Shown one piece after another: positions 28,490 through 37,593 of a stretch of 46,398 nt of DNA. The stretch is from Chloroflexota bacterium (GTDB lineage Archaea; Iainarchaeota; Iainarchaeia; Iainarchaeales; GCA-2688035): contig JAFCCG010000013.1 in assembly GCA_017610335.1 (NCBI GenBank), positions 1-46,398 on the forward strand. The letters run 5' to 3'. Positions within the stretch are counted from its first letter, which is position 1, and each line of letters starts with the position of its first letter. Position numbers and translations under genes: made by a program. The notes under the pieces were generated by a model, which had not been told where the DNA came from, ran no database searches, and saw only the letters and a program-made list of their open reading frames with translations.

Positions 28490-30841
28490 ATGAAGGAAAA
28501 GATTTTGGCGTTTGCATTAATTGTGCTTGTTGCATTTTCAGGCTGCCTGCAGCCTGGACCTGGACCTTCACCCGAACCAGGACCTGGGCCAACCCCTCCA
28601 CCGCTTACAATAAAGCCGATTGATTTAAGCAATATTTCAACAGAAAGGATGCAGTTTGCAAGCAACTATGTTTTGCCAGGCATTGAAATAGAGCTGAAGA
28701 CATCACAATATGAGCTGCCTGTTTCAACTGGTGAAATAAGCAATTTTTCAGATTTTAGCTCAAAAATTTCTCTCAGCCAAAATGCCATGGCACTGCTGCA
28801 GCAAAATGGATTTGTTGTAATAAATGACCCGTTCTATGAAAAGCAGCAATATATTACACAGCCTTACAAGACGCTGAAGCAGGAAGAAGTGCCAATTTTT
28901 ATAACATCTGATTCATTGCTGCACCTTTACCACATTCAGTTTGATGAAACCCTTAGGCAGATAGAAGAAAGGGAATTTTATGAAATGATTTGGGATATTA
29001 GCAAGAAATTGTATGAGAACAGCGTAGCAGGCTATAATGCAAACGAAGGAGACCTAAAAGAAACATATAAAAGGAACGCGGAATTCTTTGCGGTTGGACT
29101 TGAATTGCTGAAACCAAAGCCAGAACAGGTAAAGCCAGAGTGCACCAAGGACGACTGGGAATGCGAAATGGAAAATTCGTCAGATGCATTTTTTACTAAA
29201 GAGGAAGCGGCCAAGTATGTTTTTGAACCAGCAGGCTTTGTGAAACAGGATGTTGAAGCAGAGCTTGCCTTGATTGAAACGCACCAGGGATTTGCAAAAT
29301 CACCAATTTTCCATTACAAGGAAGACTATTCACAGTATGTGCCAAGAGGGCATTACACAAGAAGCGAGAAGCTCAAAAATTACTTCAAGGCATTTATGTG
29401 GGATGGCAGAATAAGCTTTTTGCTCAAAGGCTGTGAAAATCCAGAAGAATGCCTTGTAAGTGAAAAGGATGCAAGGATTCAGACAATGGGAGCAGCATTG
29501 ACTGCTTCAGATATTGGAACAACACCAGAACTTAAGGAGAAATGGGATAGGATTTATGATGTTACAGCGTTCTATGTCGGCTTGTCCGATGATTTGGGCC
29601 CCTATGAATACCTTGAAACCATGAATTTTGTTTTTGGAAACAGCTTTGACCCAAAGGATTTGACTGCAGAAACGGTTTTGGAGCTTAAGGAAAAGCTTGC
29701 CAAATACAGTGGCCCAAAAATTTATGGAGGAACAGGTGACTGCGTTATAGAGCCTCCTTTTACCGCTGAGCAGGCAGACCAATGCCTTGAAAACACAAAG
29801 GGATTCAGATTGATGGGACAAAGATTCATTCCGGATTCATACATGTTCAGCAACCTTGTAGGACAGTATACAGGACTTTACTTGGGAGACAAAAACCCGT
29901 TTACTCTTGTTATAAGTGGTGCAGGCAGGCCGATAAGGGGCTTTCCCAGGGGTTTGGATGTAATGGCATTGCTTGGCTCTGAAAGGGCAAGAGAGCTCTT
30001 GGATGAACTTGATGACAGCAATTACGAGTTTTATGACAGGCAGTTTGACAAACTTGAGCAGGAATTTGATTCCTTTGACGAGGCAGAATGGAACAAAAAC
30101 CTTTACTGGGCCTGGCTTTTTGCATTAAAGCCACTGCTGAAAGAATATAGTGGAGGTTATCCAACATTCATGCAGACCGAAGCCTGGCAGAACAAGCAGT
30201 TAACAACTGCCCTGGCAAGCTGGGCAGAGCTAAGGCATGACACAATCCTGTATGCAAAGCAAAGCTACACAATGGCAGAAAGCAGTATGCCTATGCCTGA
30301 ACCTGATGTTGTCGGCTATGTGGAACCGGTTCCTGAATTTTACAACAGGCTGCTTGCATTGACGAGAATGACAAGCAATGGTCTGGATGACATGAAAGTT
30401 CTTGACGAAGCATCAAAATCAAGGCTGCAGAGACTTGAGGGAATCCTTGAAAGGCTTGTTGTTCTTTCAGAAAAAGAGCTGGCAAATGAAAAGCTGGAAG
30501 AAGCTGACTACGAGTTCATAAAGAACTTTGGCAAAGAATTAAATGGCGTTATTGCAGATGTTGATGACAAAGCAAAGAAGACAACGGTTATAGCTGATGT
30601 ACACACAGACGGAAACACAAGGCAGGTTTTGGAAGAAGGGGTTGGCTATGTGAAAATGATTGTAGTTGCATACAAGGTTCCTGACGGAAGAGTTTTGGTT
30701 GGAGCAGGGCCTGTTTTCTCATATTATGAATTCAAGCAGCCAATGTCCCAAAGGCTTACTGACGAGGCCTGGCGTGAAATGCTTGAAAATGGAGATGCCC
30801 CTGCAAATGTTGAATGGGCAGGCAGCTTTACAGCAGAATAA
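28490..30841 (+). CDS. Large DUF3160-type surface lipoprotein
   Basis: 783 residues. The N-terminus is a lipoprotein signal (ILAFALIVLVAFSGC, Cys19), followed by a Pro/Gly linker (PGPGPSPEPGPGP). The body matches my recollection of DUF3160 proteins: PIFITSDSLLHLYHIQFDETLR, FKAFMWDGRISFLLKG, and a late FMQTEAWQNKQLTTALASWAELRHDTILYAKQSY block. DUF3160 proteins occur in some bacteria and archaea and have no assigned activity; they are predicted to be surface-anchored. It is the largest secreted protein in the window and forms its own transcription unit. Confidence 0.88.
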   Translation: MKEKILAFALIVLVAFSGCLQPGPGPSPEPGPGPTPPPLTIKPIDLSNISTERMQFASNYVLPGIEIELKTSQYELPVSTGEISNFSDFSSKISLSQNAMALLQQNGFVVINDPFYEKQQYITQPYKTLKQEEVPIFITSDSLLHLYHIQFDETLRQIEEREFYEMIWDISKKLYENSVAGYNANEGDLKETYKRNAEFFAVGLELLKPKPEQVKPECTKDDWECEMENSSDAFFTKEEAAKYVFEPAGFVKQDVEAELALIETHQGFAKSPIFHYKEDYSQYVPRGHYTRSEKLKNYFKAFMWDGRISFLLKGCENPEECLVSEKDARIQTMGAALTASDIGTTPELKEKWDRIYDVTAFYVGLSDDLGPYEYLETMNFVFGNSFDPKDLTAETVLELKEKLAKYSGPKIYGGTGDCVIEPPFTAEQADQCLENTKGFRLMGQRFIPDSYMFSNLVGQYTGLYLGDKNPFTLVISGAGRPIRGFPRGLDVMALLGSERARELLDELDDSNYEFYDRQFDKLEQEFDSFDEAEWNKNLYWAWLFALKPLLKEYSGGYPTFMQTEAWQNKQLTTALASWAELRHDTILYAKQSYTMAESSMPMPEPDVVGYVEPVPEFYNRLLALTRMTSNGLDDMKVLDEASKSRLQRLEGILERLVVLSEKELANEKLEEADYEFIKNFGKELNGVIADVDDKAKKTTVIADVHTDGNTRQVLEEGVGYVKMIVVAYKVPDGRVLVGAGPVFSYYEFKQPMSQRLTDEAWREMLENGDAPANVEWAGSFTAE

Positions 30842-31026
30842 GTAATTACTTATACATAACAATTCCGCATTTGCTGAATTTTTACAGAGTATACTATTTA
30901 AAACTACTATATCTCAAACCATTAAACTCCCAAAATTCGGCAAATAATGAAGAAAAGAGCGTAATTAAGGGTATTTTTGAGCTATTTTAAGCAATATTAA
31001 GGCTTTTTCACCTTTCAATAGAGCGT

Positions 31027-32346
31027 TTATTTGATTCTTTTAAGCAGATAGTAAGCTGGCAAGCCCAAAAGGATGGCAATAGAGCCAAAAACAACCGCCC
31101 CAAAATCTATCCTGCTAATCATGAAAACAGATGCAACAACGCCAATAAGCGGAATAATTGGGACTTTTCCAATATTGCCAGGAATGCAAAAAATGCGTTC
31201 CTGCTTTGGCTTTGACAGGCGCATTACTATGACAGCAAGGTTTACCATAAAAAACAGTACAAAAATTGCAAAAGTTGTCACAAAAGCAACATGCCTTAGA
31301 CCACCTAAGAGCACAAAAAGCATTGCAATTATCGATGTTGCTGCAATCGAAACATAAGGGGTTTTTGTTTTGCAGTGCACTTTTGAAATTATTCCAGGCA
31401 GGCTATGATCTGAAGCCATTCCATACAAAAGCCTTGACACTGCAACAAGAATTATCAGGACAGTGCTTGCAGTAGCAAACAATGCAATAAATGAAAAAAT
31501 TACTGAACCCATCGGGCCAAGAACTGTTCCGGCCACAAGGGAAATTGGCGCAGAGGTTGAAGCAAGCTCCTGCCAGGGAACAATACTTATTGCACTAATT
31601 GAAACAAGCACGTAAAGAATTGTTGAAATTATAAGAGAAATTAAAATCGCCTTTGGAACGGCATGCTTTGCATTAACCGTTTCCTCACTGATATTTGCAA
31701 TATCCTCAAAGCCAATGTATGCAAAGAAAATTAATGCAGCGGCAATTGTAACATTGTTCAGCATTTCAGGCAGAGGAATGTTTGGAATGGTTGAAGAAAA
31801 ATAATCAACCGTCCCAAAAAAAGGAACAGCCATGAAAATTATCAGAATAAGACCGCCAATTGCAACCAAAGTAAAGCCCATATTAAGCCTTGCACTTTCC
31901 TTAACTCCCAAAAAGTTTACAATTGAAAGAATTGCAATTACACCAATTGCTGTAAGAACAAGCTCTGTTCCAAACAATGCATTAAAATAGCCTGCAAAGC
32001 CAATTGCAACAGCTGAAACAGAAATCACTGCAACAAACAACGAAATCCATCCCATTAGAAAGCCAAAAAGGTTTGAATTAAACGCATGCTTTACATAAGT
32101 GTATTCTGCAGCAGACTTTGAAAACATACTGCTTAATTCGCAATAACTTAAGGCAGTGAAAGAGGCAATTGCCGAAGCCAAAATAAATGAAAGCCAGATG
32201 CTGTTTCCGGCAATTCCGGCGGCTTCACCAATCAAGGCATAAATTCCTGCACCAAGAATAATTCCAAGACCATAGATAACTGCTTCTGTAAGAGAAAGAC
32301 TTCTTTCAAGATGAGGGGGACTTGGCTGATGTAATGGATGCCTCAA
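31027..32346 (-). CDS. APC-superfamily amino acid permease
   Basis: 439 residues with about twelve membrane segments. LERSLSLTEAVIYGLGIILGAGIYALIGEAAG is the APC N-terminal substrate-site motif (GAGIY), and FFAYIGFEDIANISEETVNAKHAVPKAI the conserved TM6-loop. It likely imports amino acids, which would suit an organism with limited biosynthesis (inference). The substrate cannot be read from sequence. It is transcribed convergently with the DUF3160 gene; the 185-bp gap between them holds no ORF I can support. Confidence 0.92.
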   Translation of the reverse strand: MRHPLHQPSPPHLERSLSLTEAVIYGLGIILGAGIYALIGEAAGIAGNSIWLSFILASAIASFTALSYCELSSMFSKSAAEYTYVKHAFNSNLFGFLMGWISLFVAVISVSAVAIGFAGYFNALFGTELVLTAIGVIAILSIVNFLGVKESARLNMGFTLVAIGGLILIIFMAVPFFGTVDYFSSTIPNIPLPEMLNNVTIAAALIFFAYIGFEDIANISEETVNAKHAVPKAILISLIISTILYVLVSISAISIVPWQELASTSAPISLVAGTVLGPMGSVIFSFIALFATASTVLIILVAVSRLLYGMASDHSLPGIISKVHCKTKTPYVSIAATSIIAMLFVLLGGLRHVAFVTTFAIFVLFFMVNLAVIVMRLSKPKQERIFCIPGNIGKVPIIPLIGVVASVFMISRIDFGAVVFGSIAILLGLPAYYLLKRIK

Positions 32347-32354
32347 AAAAACAC

Positions 32355-32906
32355 CTACCTGTTTCTATAGGATGCGGTAAACCTATACATGTAATAAAAA
32401 GCGCCAAGAATTATGATGGCAATAACTGCATTGATTATTGTTGTAACTGGAGACGTAAGACCAACTCTGCTCCAGGGAATTAATTCAAACTCTGGATCAA
32501 AATATGCATAAATTGCAACAACCACTGCAGTAACAAACATAAAATCAATTAAAAGCAATGCAGGCGCTCTCGGATCATTCTTTGCATTACTCAGCTTTTC
32601 CTTCACAGCCTGTTTTATTATTCCAGGCGCAGACTTTTCTGCTTTGAAAAGCAATGGATTCCTTTTCATAATCGAATAGGAAAGAATTGCCAAAACAATT
32701 ATTGACATTACAAACACAATAATAGCAGTAGGCTCAAAAACAGGTTTTATTTCAAAAATTCTTAAAACAAAATTAACATGCAATCCCAGAATCTGCAAAG
32801 CCTGCACAACAATCAAAACAAGAAGCAAAAGCTGGGCAAAAACCATGCAAATAATTCGCCAATCACGCCTTATAATTCCACGGTCAACATCCTTTAACAA
32901 AGCCAT
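32355..32906 (-). CDS. Membrane protein of unknown function, upstream of the permease
   Basis: 183 residues from MALLKDVDRGIIRRDWRIICMV, with about four hydrophobic segments and a charged central loop (KAEKSAPGIIKQAVKEKLSNAKNDPRAP). The longer track ORF extends upstream through the intergenic promoter, so I take ATG 32906. A TTAAATAC element ~30 bp upstream on the minus strand supports this start. It ends 8 nt before the permease, so the two form an operon and it may be an accessory subunit. I do not recognise the family. Confidence 0.75.
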   Translation of the reverse strand: MALLKDVDRGIIRRDWRIICMVFAQLLLLVLIVVQALQILGLHVNFVLRIFEIKPVFEPTAIIVFVMSIIVLAILSYSIMKRNPLLFKAEKSAPGIIKQAVKEKLSNAKNDPRAPALLLIDFMFVTAVVVAIYAYFDPEFELIPWSRVGLTSPVTTIINAVIAIIILGAFYYMYRFTASYRNR

Positions 32907-32985
32907 ATCAAGAAAAAAGAAGTGCAAAGAAGTATTTAATGGTTTTTTGCAGAAAATACAAAGCTTTTTTAGGGAAAAGAAACAA
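32907..32985. promoter_or_regulatory. Divergent promoter region
   Basis: An AT-rich gap between the divergent membrane-protein and orphan genes. Minus strand: ATTAAATAC about 30 bp from the ATG at 32906. Plus strand: AAAATACA about 30 bp from the ATG at 32986. Both suggest leaderless transcripts. Confidence 0.45.
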
Positions 32986-34314
32986 ATGTTTTCTATGAAC
33001 CCGAGGAAAAGAGTTACAAAAACAAAAAAGAAGCTTGTGATGCTGACAGGCACAAAACAGCCAAGAGAGGATTTGAGAAAGCTTGTTGCCTTTCACACAC
33101 TTTCAAACCCAAAGCATGTTTTAAGGGTTGCTTCTCCAAAAAGAGTAGCTTTGGAGACAAAGGCTTTGCAAAAAAGGTTTCCAGAACTTGGGAGGCGACT
33201 TGCAAAAAGGCCTGCACCAGAAAGGATTAAAGTAATGGAAAAACTTGATGCATATGACCTTAAAGCTGTTGAAAGTGGATTAAAAAAAGGTTTTGCACTG
33301 GAAGAAATGCTGCAATATCCAAACAGATTAGAGTTAAGGGAATTCCTGAAGAGAACAACCCCTGAAAGGACAAAGCAGCTTAGAAAGCTTGGATTGAACG
33401 AAATAAGAGCAAGGGCCTGCTGTGCCCTGGTAGAAAAACATGGTTTTGAAAAAACCAAGGCATTTATTGAAATGATAAAAGGAAAAGGCATTGACCCAAA
33501 TTACCTGAAACCTGAATTCCTAAAGGAATTTCATTCAACAGGCACAAGCAGCCTGGGAAAAAAGCCAGAAGCAGGAGAAAGTGAACAAAGATATAAGTAT
33601 GTACAAAGACCTAGTGGCGAAGTCAGATTTTTTGAACCATCTTGGGGAAGAATGCGTTTTGTAGACTTTAAGCGCTATGGCCAGCCGTTGTTTTCAAAAG
33701 AATTTAGGTTTTCAAAAAGCCAGCAGGCAGCTCTTGCAAGGAAAGGAATAAGGACATTTAATTTCAATGGAAAAATGAAACAGATTGCAAGCTCAAATCC
33801 AGTGGTAAGCAAATGGAGCGGAAGGCAGGTGTTTTATTTGGAGGTTCCAAACATTGCTTCATTGTTAAAGGAAGCAAAGCCAAAAAGACAGCATTTGAAA
33901 AACGTGCTTGGCTTTGCAGACCTTGCGGTTTCACAAAAAGGCAAAAACCTCCACATACTTGAACTGCAGTCAGACATTGCAAGAAAGCTTGGAGCAAGCA
34001 AAGAAAAATACAGGAGTTGGGCTGAACTTACAATTCTTGGAGTAGCAAAGTATGCTGAAAAAAACGGCTTTAAGAATATTTCACTGTCAAGCCCTCACAT
34101 AATAAAGCAGGTTTGGCCTCATCTTGGGAAAAACCTGACTAACGAACTTTATTATGAGCTGCCAAAGAAAATGGGCTTTGAATTGTTTGAAAAAAAGGTG
34201 CAGGTTTCGCATTACGACAGCGCTTTTGGACAGCAACAATTTGGCAAAAGTGGAACATTATGGGATGTAAAAGTTGCAACAATAAAGAAAAAGTTTCCGG
34301 AATTTTTTAAGTAG
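32986..34314 (+). CDS. Orphan protein with GNAT-like C-terminal region (phage polyvalent-protein-like)
   Basis: 442 residues from MFSMNPRKRVTKTKKKLVML; the track's longer start runs through the promoter. The first ~190 residues are helical and basic, with repeating short helices (LAKRPAPERIKVMEKLDAYDLKAVESGLKKG). The C-terminal ~170 residues contain LHILELQSDIARKLG, SWAELTILGVAKYAEKNGFKNISLSSP and ELPKKMGFELFEKK. This resembles the E-[IL]-QSD ... W ... A-x-x-x-G-x-x-x-I ... K-x-x-G-F pattern I recall from acetyltransferase-like domains of phage/plasmid polyvalent proteins. Function unknown; horizontal origin is possible. Confidence 0.75.
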   Translation: MFSMNPRKRVTKTKKKLVMLTGTKQPREDLRKLVAFHTLSNPKHVLRVASPKRVALETKALQKRFPELGRRLAKRPAPERIKVMEKLDAYDLKAVESGLKKGFALEEMLQYPNRLELREFLKRTTPERTKQLRKLGLNEIRARACCALVEKHGFEKTKAFIEMIKGKGIDPNYLKPEFLKEFHSTGTSSLGKKPEAGESEQRYKYVQRPSGEVRFFEPSWGRMRFVDFKRYGQPLFSKEFRFSKSQQAALARKGIRTFNFNGKMKQIASSNPVVSKWSGRQVFYLEVPNIASLLKEAKPKRQHLKNVLGFADLAVSQKGKNLHILELQSDIARKLGASKEKYRSWAELTILGVAKYAEKNGFKNISLSSPHIIKQVWPHLGKNLTNELYYELPKKMGFELFEKKVQVSHYDSAFGQQQFGKSGTLWDVKVATIKKKFPEFFK

Positions 34315-34743
34315 CTATTCCTCAACCTTTAGCCCAAATTCCTCGTCTATTTCCTTTGCAGTCTTTTTCATTTTTGCAAAAATTCGGTCAATATCTTCTT
34401 CAATTTCTTCAATAGTTCTAACCATTGACCTGCTTCTTGAAAGATAATGCCTCCCATTTCTTATCACAAGGCCTGAGCGCTGCAGGTTGTTGAGGTGATT
34501 AACAACACTACCCCTGCTCATTTCAACCTTTTCTGCAAGATCTGTACTCGTCAAAGGCATGCCCTTTTCAGTAGCAGCAACAATCTGCCTAAAGATATGC
34601 GCAGCTATTTTATCCCTATCAATCACTTCAAAAAATCCAAGACTGCGGCAAATCCATTCAAACTCAGATTCAGGCGAGGGCCTGAAAGGCCGTTCAATTC
34701 GCCTAATAACAATCTTAAAAGAAGCCGGTCTTAGTTCATCCAT
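34315..34743 (-). CDS. Winged-helix transcriptional regulator, divergent from the heat-shock operon
   Basis: 142 residues. IFRQIVAATEKGMPLTSTDLAEKVEMSRGSVVNHLNNLQRSGLVIRNGRHYLSRSRS is a clear winged HTH (ArsR/MarR-like). An N-terminal ~45-residue segment and a C-terminal acidic coiled helix (TIEEIEEDIDRIFAKMKKTAKEIDEEFGL) flank it. The C-terminal helix probably dimerises. Its start faces grpE across a 133-bp gap. By position it is a candidate regulator of grpE-dnaK-dnaJ and of itself (inference); it is not obviously Phr. Confidence 0.85.
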   Translation of the reverse strand: MDELRPASFKIVIRRIERPFRPSPESEFEWICRSLGFFEVIDRDKIAAHIFRQIVAATEKGMPLTSTDLAEKVEMSRGSVVNHLNNLQRSGLVIRNGRHYLSRSRSMVRTIEEIEEDIDRIFAKMKKTAKEIDEEFGLKVEE

Positions 34744-34876
34744 ACAAAAAAAAGAGCTAAGAAAAGAATATAAAGGTTTTGTTTAAAAGAATATGTAAAT
34801 GTTTAAAGAGTTTAGTCGTTTTCATTGCTTTTGAAGATGGTTAGCTGTTTAAGCCTTTCGTAGTTTTGGTGTTTTA
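34744..34876. promoter_or_regulatory. Divergent regulatory region, heat-shock regulator / grpE
   Basis: On the minus strand CTTTATATTC lies about 27 bp before the regulator ATG. On the plus strand GTTTAAA occurs at 34781 and 34801, exactly 20 bp apart, and GTTTAAG at 34847. Two helical-turn spacing suggests regulator sites overlapping the TATA box; which copy is the TATA box is unclear. Confidence 0.5.
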
Positions 34877-35500
34877 ATGGATAAAGAAAAAAAAACAATA
34901 GCAGAAAAGGAAGACCCTGAAAAGAAAGCAATAGCAGAAAAGGAAGACCCTGAAAAGAAAGCAATAGCAGAAAAGGAAGACCCTGAAAAGAAAGCAATAG
35001 CAGAAAAGGAAGGTTCTGGAAAGAAAAAGCACGCCGATGCAAAAGAGCATAAAGCAAAGGAAAACAAGGAAAAAGCCGAACTTAAAGAAAGCTTGCAAAG
35101 GCTTCAGGCAGAATTTGAAAACAGCAGAAAAAGAATGGAAAAAGAAGCACAGGATTTTGCAAAAATTGCAAATGCAGGAATTGTAAAAGAACTTTTGCCA
35201 TTAATTGACAGTATTGAAGCCGCAGAAAAGCATTTGAAAGAACAGGAAAAGGTTTCAAAAGAGGACGCAATAAAAGGAATGGAAACATTAAAACAGCAAC
35301 TTGAAACAGGACTTAAACTTTATGGACTTGAAAAAATAGATTGTGTTGGAAAAAAATTTGACCCAATGAGAGATGAATGCGTAATGCAGGGAAAAGACGA
35401 AGAAAAAAAAGACGGAATTGTTTTAGAAGAATTTCAAAAAGGATACATACTTAATGGAAAAGTTTTAAGACATTCAAAGGTAAAGGTGAACAAAATATGA
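34877..35500 (+). CDS. grpE: Nucleotide exchange factor GrpE with repetitive N-terminal extension
   Basis: 207 residues. Residues ~65-205 are GrpE: a long helix (ESLQRLQAEFENSRKRMEKEAQDFAKIANAGIVKELLPLIDSIEAAEKHL) and the beta-domain FDPMRDECVMQGKDEEKKDGIVLEEFQKGYILNGKVLRHSKVKV. It releases ADP from DnaK. The first ~45 residues repeat KKAIAEKEDPE, encoded by a 33-bp tandem repeat. It is preceded by GGTGTTTTA. The TGA stop overlaps the ATG of a 23-codon ORF (ATGA). Confidence 0.94.
   Translation: MDKEKKTIAEKEDPEKKAIAEKEDPEKKAIAEKEDPEKKAIAEKEGSGKKKHADAKEHKAKENKEKAELKESLQRLQAEFENSRKRMEKEAQDFAKIANAGIVKELLPLIDSIEAAEKHLKEQEKVSKEDAIKGMETLKQQLETGLKLYGLEKIDCVGKKFDPMRDECVMQGKDEEKKDGIVLEEFQKGYILNGKVLRHSKVKVNKI
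34896..35012 (+). repeat. 33-bp tandem repeat in grpE
   Basis: CAATAGCAGAAAAGGAAGAC + CCTGAAAAGAAAG units begin at 34896, 34929, 34962 and 34995 (the last partial). They encode AIAEKEDPEKK. Units are almost identical, as in the aIF2-gamma and eL32 minisatellites. Confidence 0.92.
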
Positions 35501-35568
35501 CATTTGAACCAAACCCTATTGATTTTCCGGAAGAATTTATGCCGGAACAGCCACCAATAGGAAATTAA
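35497..35568 (+). CDS. 23-residue microprotein ORF between grpE and dnaK
   Basis: The frame MTFEPNPIDFPEEFMPEQPPIGN starts at ATG 35497, overlapping the grpE stop by four nucleotides. It is preceded by AAAGGTGAACAAAAT, the same ribosome site used by ribosomal genes here. It is too short for the track. The peptide is acidic, proline-rich and unlike the Lys/Glu tails common in the window. Overlap plus site plus position within a chaperone operon make translation likely; function is unknown. Confidence 0.55.
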   Translation: MTFEPNPIDFPEEFMPEQPPIGN

Positions 35569-35641
35569 AAAACGGGGAAAAAAAAATAATTTTTAAAAAA
35601 ATTCAAAAAAATGATTTTTAAAAACGGAGGAATGATAAAAA
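35569..35641 (+). promoter_or_regulatory. AT-rich gap before dnaK, possible internal promoter
   Basis: Seventy-three bases, almost all A/T, with repeated ATTTTTAAAAA elements and then ACGGAGGAATGATAAAAATG, a strong ribosome site. The TTTTTAAAA elements could serve as a TATA box for separate dnaK expression or as a U-rich pause/termination site. Confidence 0.4.
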
Positions 35642-37546
35642 ATGAGTAAGACTATAGGAATAGACCTTGGGACCAGCAATTCAGCTGCTGCTTTCTTGGA
35701 AGCAGGCAAGCCAAGAATTATTGCAAGCGCAGAGGGAGCAAGTGTTTACGGAAAAGCATTTCCCTCATATGTTGCTTTTACAAAAGACGGACAGATATTG
35801 GTAGGCGAACCAGCAAAAAGACAAGCCGTAAGCAATTCTGAAAATACTTTTACATCATTCAAAAGAAAAATGGGAACAAGCTTTAAGTACAAATCACTTG
35901 GCAAAGAATATACCCCGCAACAGCTTAGTGCATTTATTTTGCAAAAAGTAAAAAAGGATGCCGAAGAATTCCTCGGGGACAAGGTTGAAAAAGCAGTTGT
36001 TACAGTTCCGGCATACTTTGATGACAACCAAAGACAGGCAACAAAAGATGCAGGAAAAATTGCAGGACTTGAAATCATAAGAATTGTCAACGAGCCAACA
36101 GCAGCATCTCTTGCATACGGCGTTGACAAAAAAGGCAAAGAACAAAAAATCCTCGTATTTGACTTAGGCGGAGGAACACTTGATGTTACAATAATGGAAT
36201 TTGGTGACGGAATATTTGAAGTGAAGTCAACAAGCGGAGATACACAGCTTGGCGGAACAGACATGGATGAAGTTCTTATAAAATATATTTCAGAAGAGTT
36301 CAAAAAAGACCAGGCAATTGATATTACAAAAGATGAAATGGTAATGCAAAGGCTAAAAGAAGCAGCAGAAAAAGCAAAAATTGAACTTTCAACAGTACTT
36401 GAAACAGACATTAATTTACCATACATTACTGCTGACAAAAGCGGACCAAAGCACTTGACTATGAAAATTTCAAGAGCAAAACTTGAACAACTTGTAGATC
36501 CATTAATCAAAAAATGTGAAAAACCATTACAACAAGCGCTTGCAGATGCAAAACTGCAACCATCAGACATTAGCAGAATAATTATGGTTGGAGGACCGAC
36601 AAGAATGCCGGTTGTTCAAAAGTTTGTTGAAAAAATAGTTGGAAGCAAAGTTGAAAGAGGCGTTGATCCAATGGAATGTGTTGCAATGGGAGCAGCAGTA
36701 CAGGCAGGAGTCCTAAGCGGAGACGTTAAAGATGTTTTATTGCTTGACGTAACACCATTAACTCTTGGAATTGAAACACTTGGCGGAATAAGAACACCAC
36801 TTATTGTAAGAAATACTACAATTCCAACCAAAAAGAGCCAGGTATTTTCAACCGCTGCAGACAACCAGCCGGCAGTTGACATTCATGTATTGCAGGGAGA
36901 AAGAGAAATGGCAGCAGGAAACAAGACACTGGGAAGATTCCAACTTGTTGGAATTTTACCAGCCCAAAGAGGCGTTCCACAAATAGAAGTAACTTTTGAC
37001 ATTGACGCAAACGGAATTGTGCACGCAAAAGCAAAAGATTTGGGAACAGGAAAAGAACAAAGCATAAAGATTGTTGCATCACAAAAGCTTAACGAAGACG
37101 AAATTGAAAAAATGAAAAAGGATGCAGAAGCTCATGCAGAAGATGACAAAAAAAGGAAAGAAGAAATTGATATAGTAAATCAGGCAGATGCCCTGACATT
37201 CAGCACAGAAAAAATGCTGGAAGATATAAAGGAAAAAGTTGACCAGACAAAGCTTGATAGTATAAAGAAAAAGAACGACGAGCTAAAAGAACTGCTTGGA
37301 AAAGAACCAAAAGACATCACCACAATAAAGACAAAAACCGATGAAATGAACAAGGAAATGCAGGCAATCGGAACAGAAATTTATCAAAAGGCACAGCAAG
37401 AGCAACAAGCACAGCAGGGCGCACAAGGCGCAGGACCTGAACAGGAAGCAGGTGCAGAAGAAAAGAAAGGCGAAGATAAAATAGTTGACGCAGACTACGA
37501 AGTCAAAGATGATAAAAAAGAAAAAGACAAAAAGAAAGGCAAGTAA
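35642..37546 (+). CDS. dnaK: Molecular chaperone DnaK (Hsp70)
   Basis: 634 residues. [20 protein letters not shown] opens the ATPase domain; [43 protein letters not shown] and [34 protein letters not shown] follow, then [10 protein letters not shown]. The substrate-binding domain ([17 protein letters not shown]) and the helical lid come next, with a Gln/Ala/Gly-rich linker and a charged tail including DADYE. It folds proteins with DnaJ and GrpE encoded alongside. A strong ribosome site precedes it and a hairpin terminator overlaps its stop. Confidence 0.97.
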   Translation: MSKTIGIDLGTSNSAAAFLEAGKPRIIASAEGASVYGKAFPSYVAFTKDGQILVGEPAKRQAVSNSENTFTSFKRKMGTSFKYKSLGKEYTPQQLSAFILQKVKKDAEEFLGDKVEKAVVTVPAYFDDNQRQATKDAGKIAGLEIIRIVNEPTAASLAYGVDKKGKEQKILVFDLGGGTLDVTIMEFGDGIFEVKSTSGDTQLGGTDMDEVLIKYISEEFKKDQAIDITKDEMVMQRLKEAAEKAKIELSTVLETDINLPYITADKSGPKHLTMKISRAKLEQLVDPLIKKCEKPLQQALADAKLQPSDISRIIMVGGPTRMPVVQKFVEKIVGSKVERGVDPMECVAMGAAVQAGVLSGDVKDVLLLDVTPLTLGIETLGGIRTPLIVRNTTIPTKKSQVFSTAADNQPAVDIHVLQGEREMAAGNKTLGRFQLVGILPAQRGVPQIEVTFDIDANGIVHAKAKDLGTGKEQSIKIVASQKLNEDEIEKMKKDAEAHAEDDKKRKEEIDIVNQADALTFSTEKMLEDIKEKVDQTKLDSIKKKNDELKELLGKEPKDITTIKTKTDEMNKEMQAIGTEIYQKAQQEQQAQQGAQGAGPEQEAGAEEKKGEDKIVDADYEVKDDKKEKDKKKGK

Positions 37547-37560
37547 AAGCTTGCCTTTTT
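37535..37560 (+). terminator. Hairpin terminator after dnaK
   Basis: AAAGGCAAG-TAAAAG-CTTGCCTTT is a perfect 9-bp stem with a 6-nt loop followed by further T residues. The left arm includes the last dnaK codons. It resembles a bacterial-type intrinsic terminator and would reduce readthrough into dnaJ. Confidence 0.75.
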
Positions 37561-37593
37561 TAATCTCTTTTTCCAATAATTTAACTGATTAAA

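Noticed and set aside
30842-31026. Intergenic gap between the DUF3160 and permease genes as an RNA gene
   Set aside because: It is AT-rich with scattered TTTAA elements and no stable extended stem or conserved box motif visible. The flanking genes converge, so it is probably terminator sequence.
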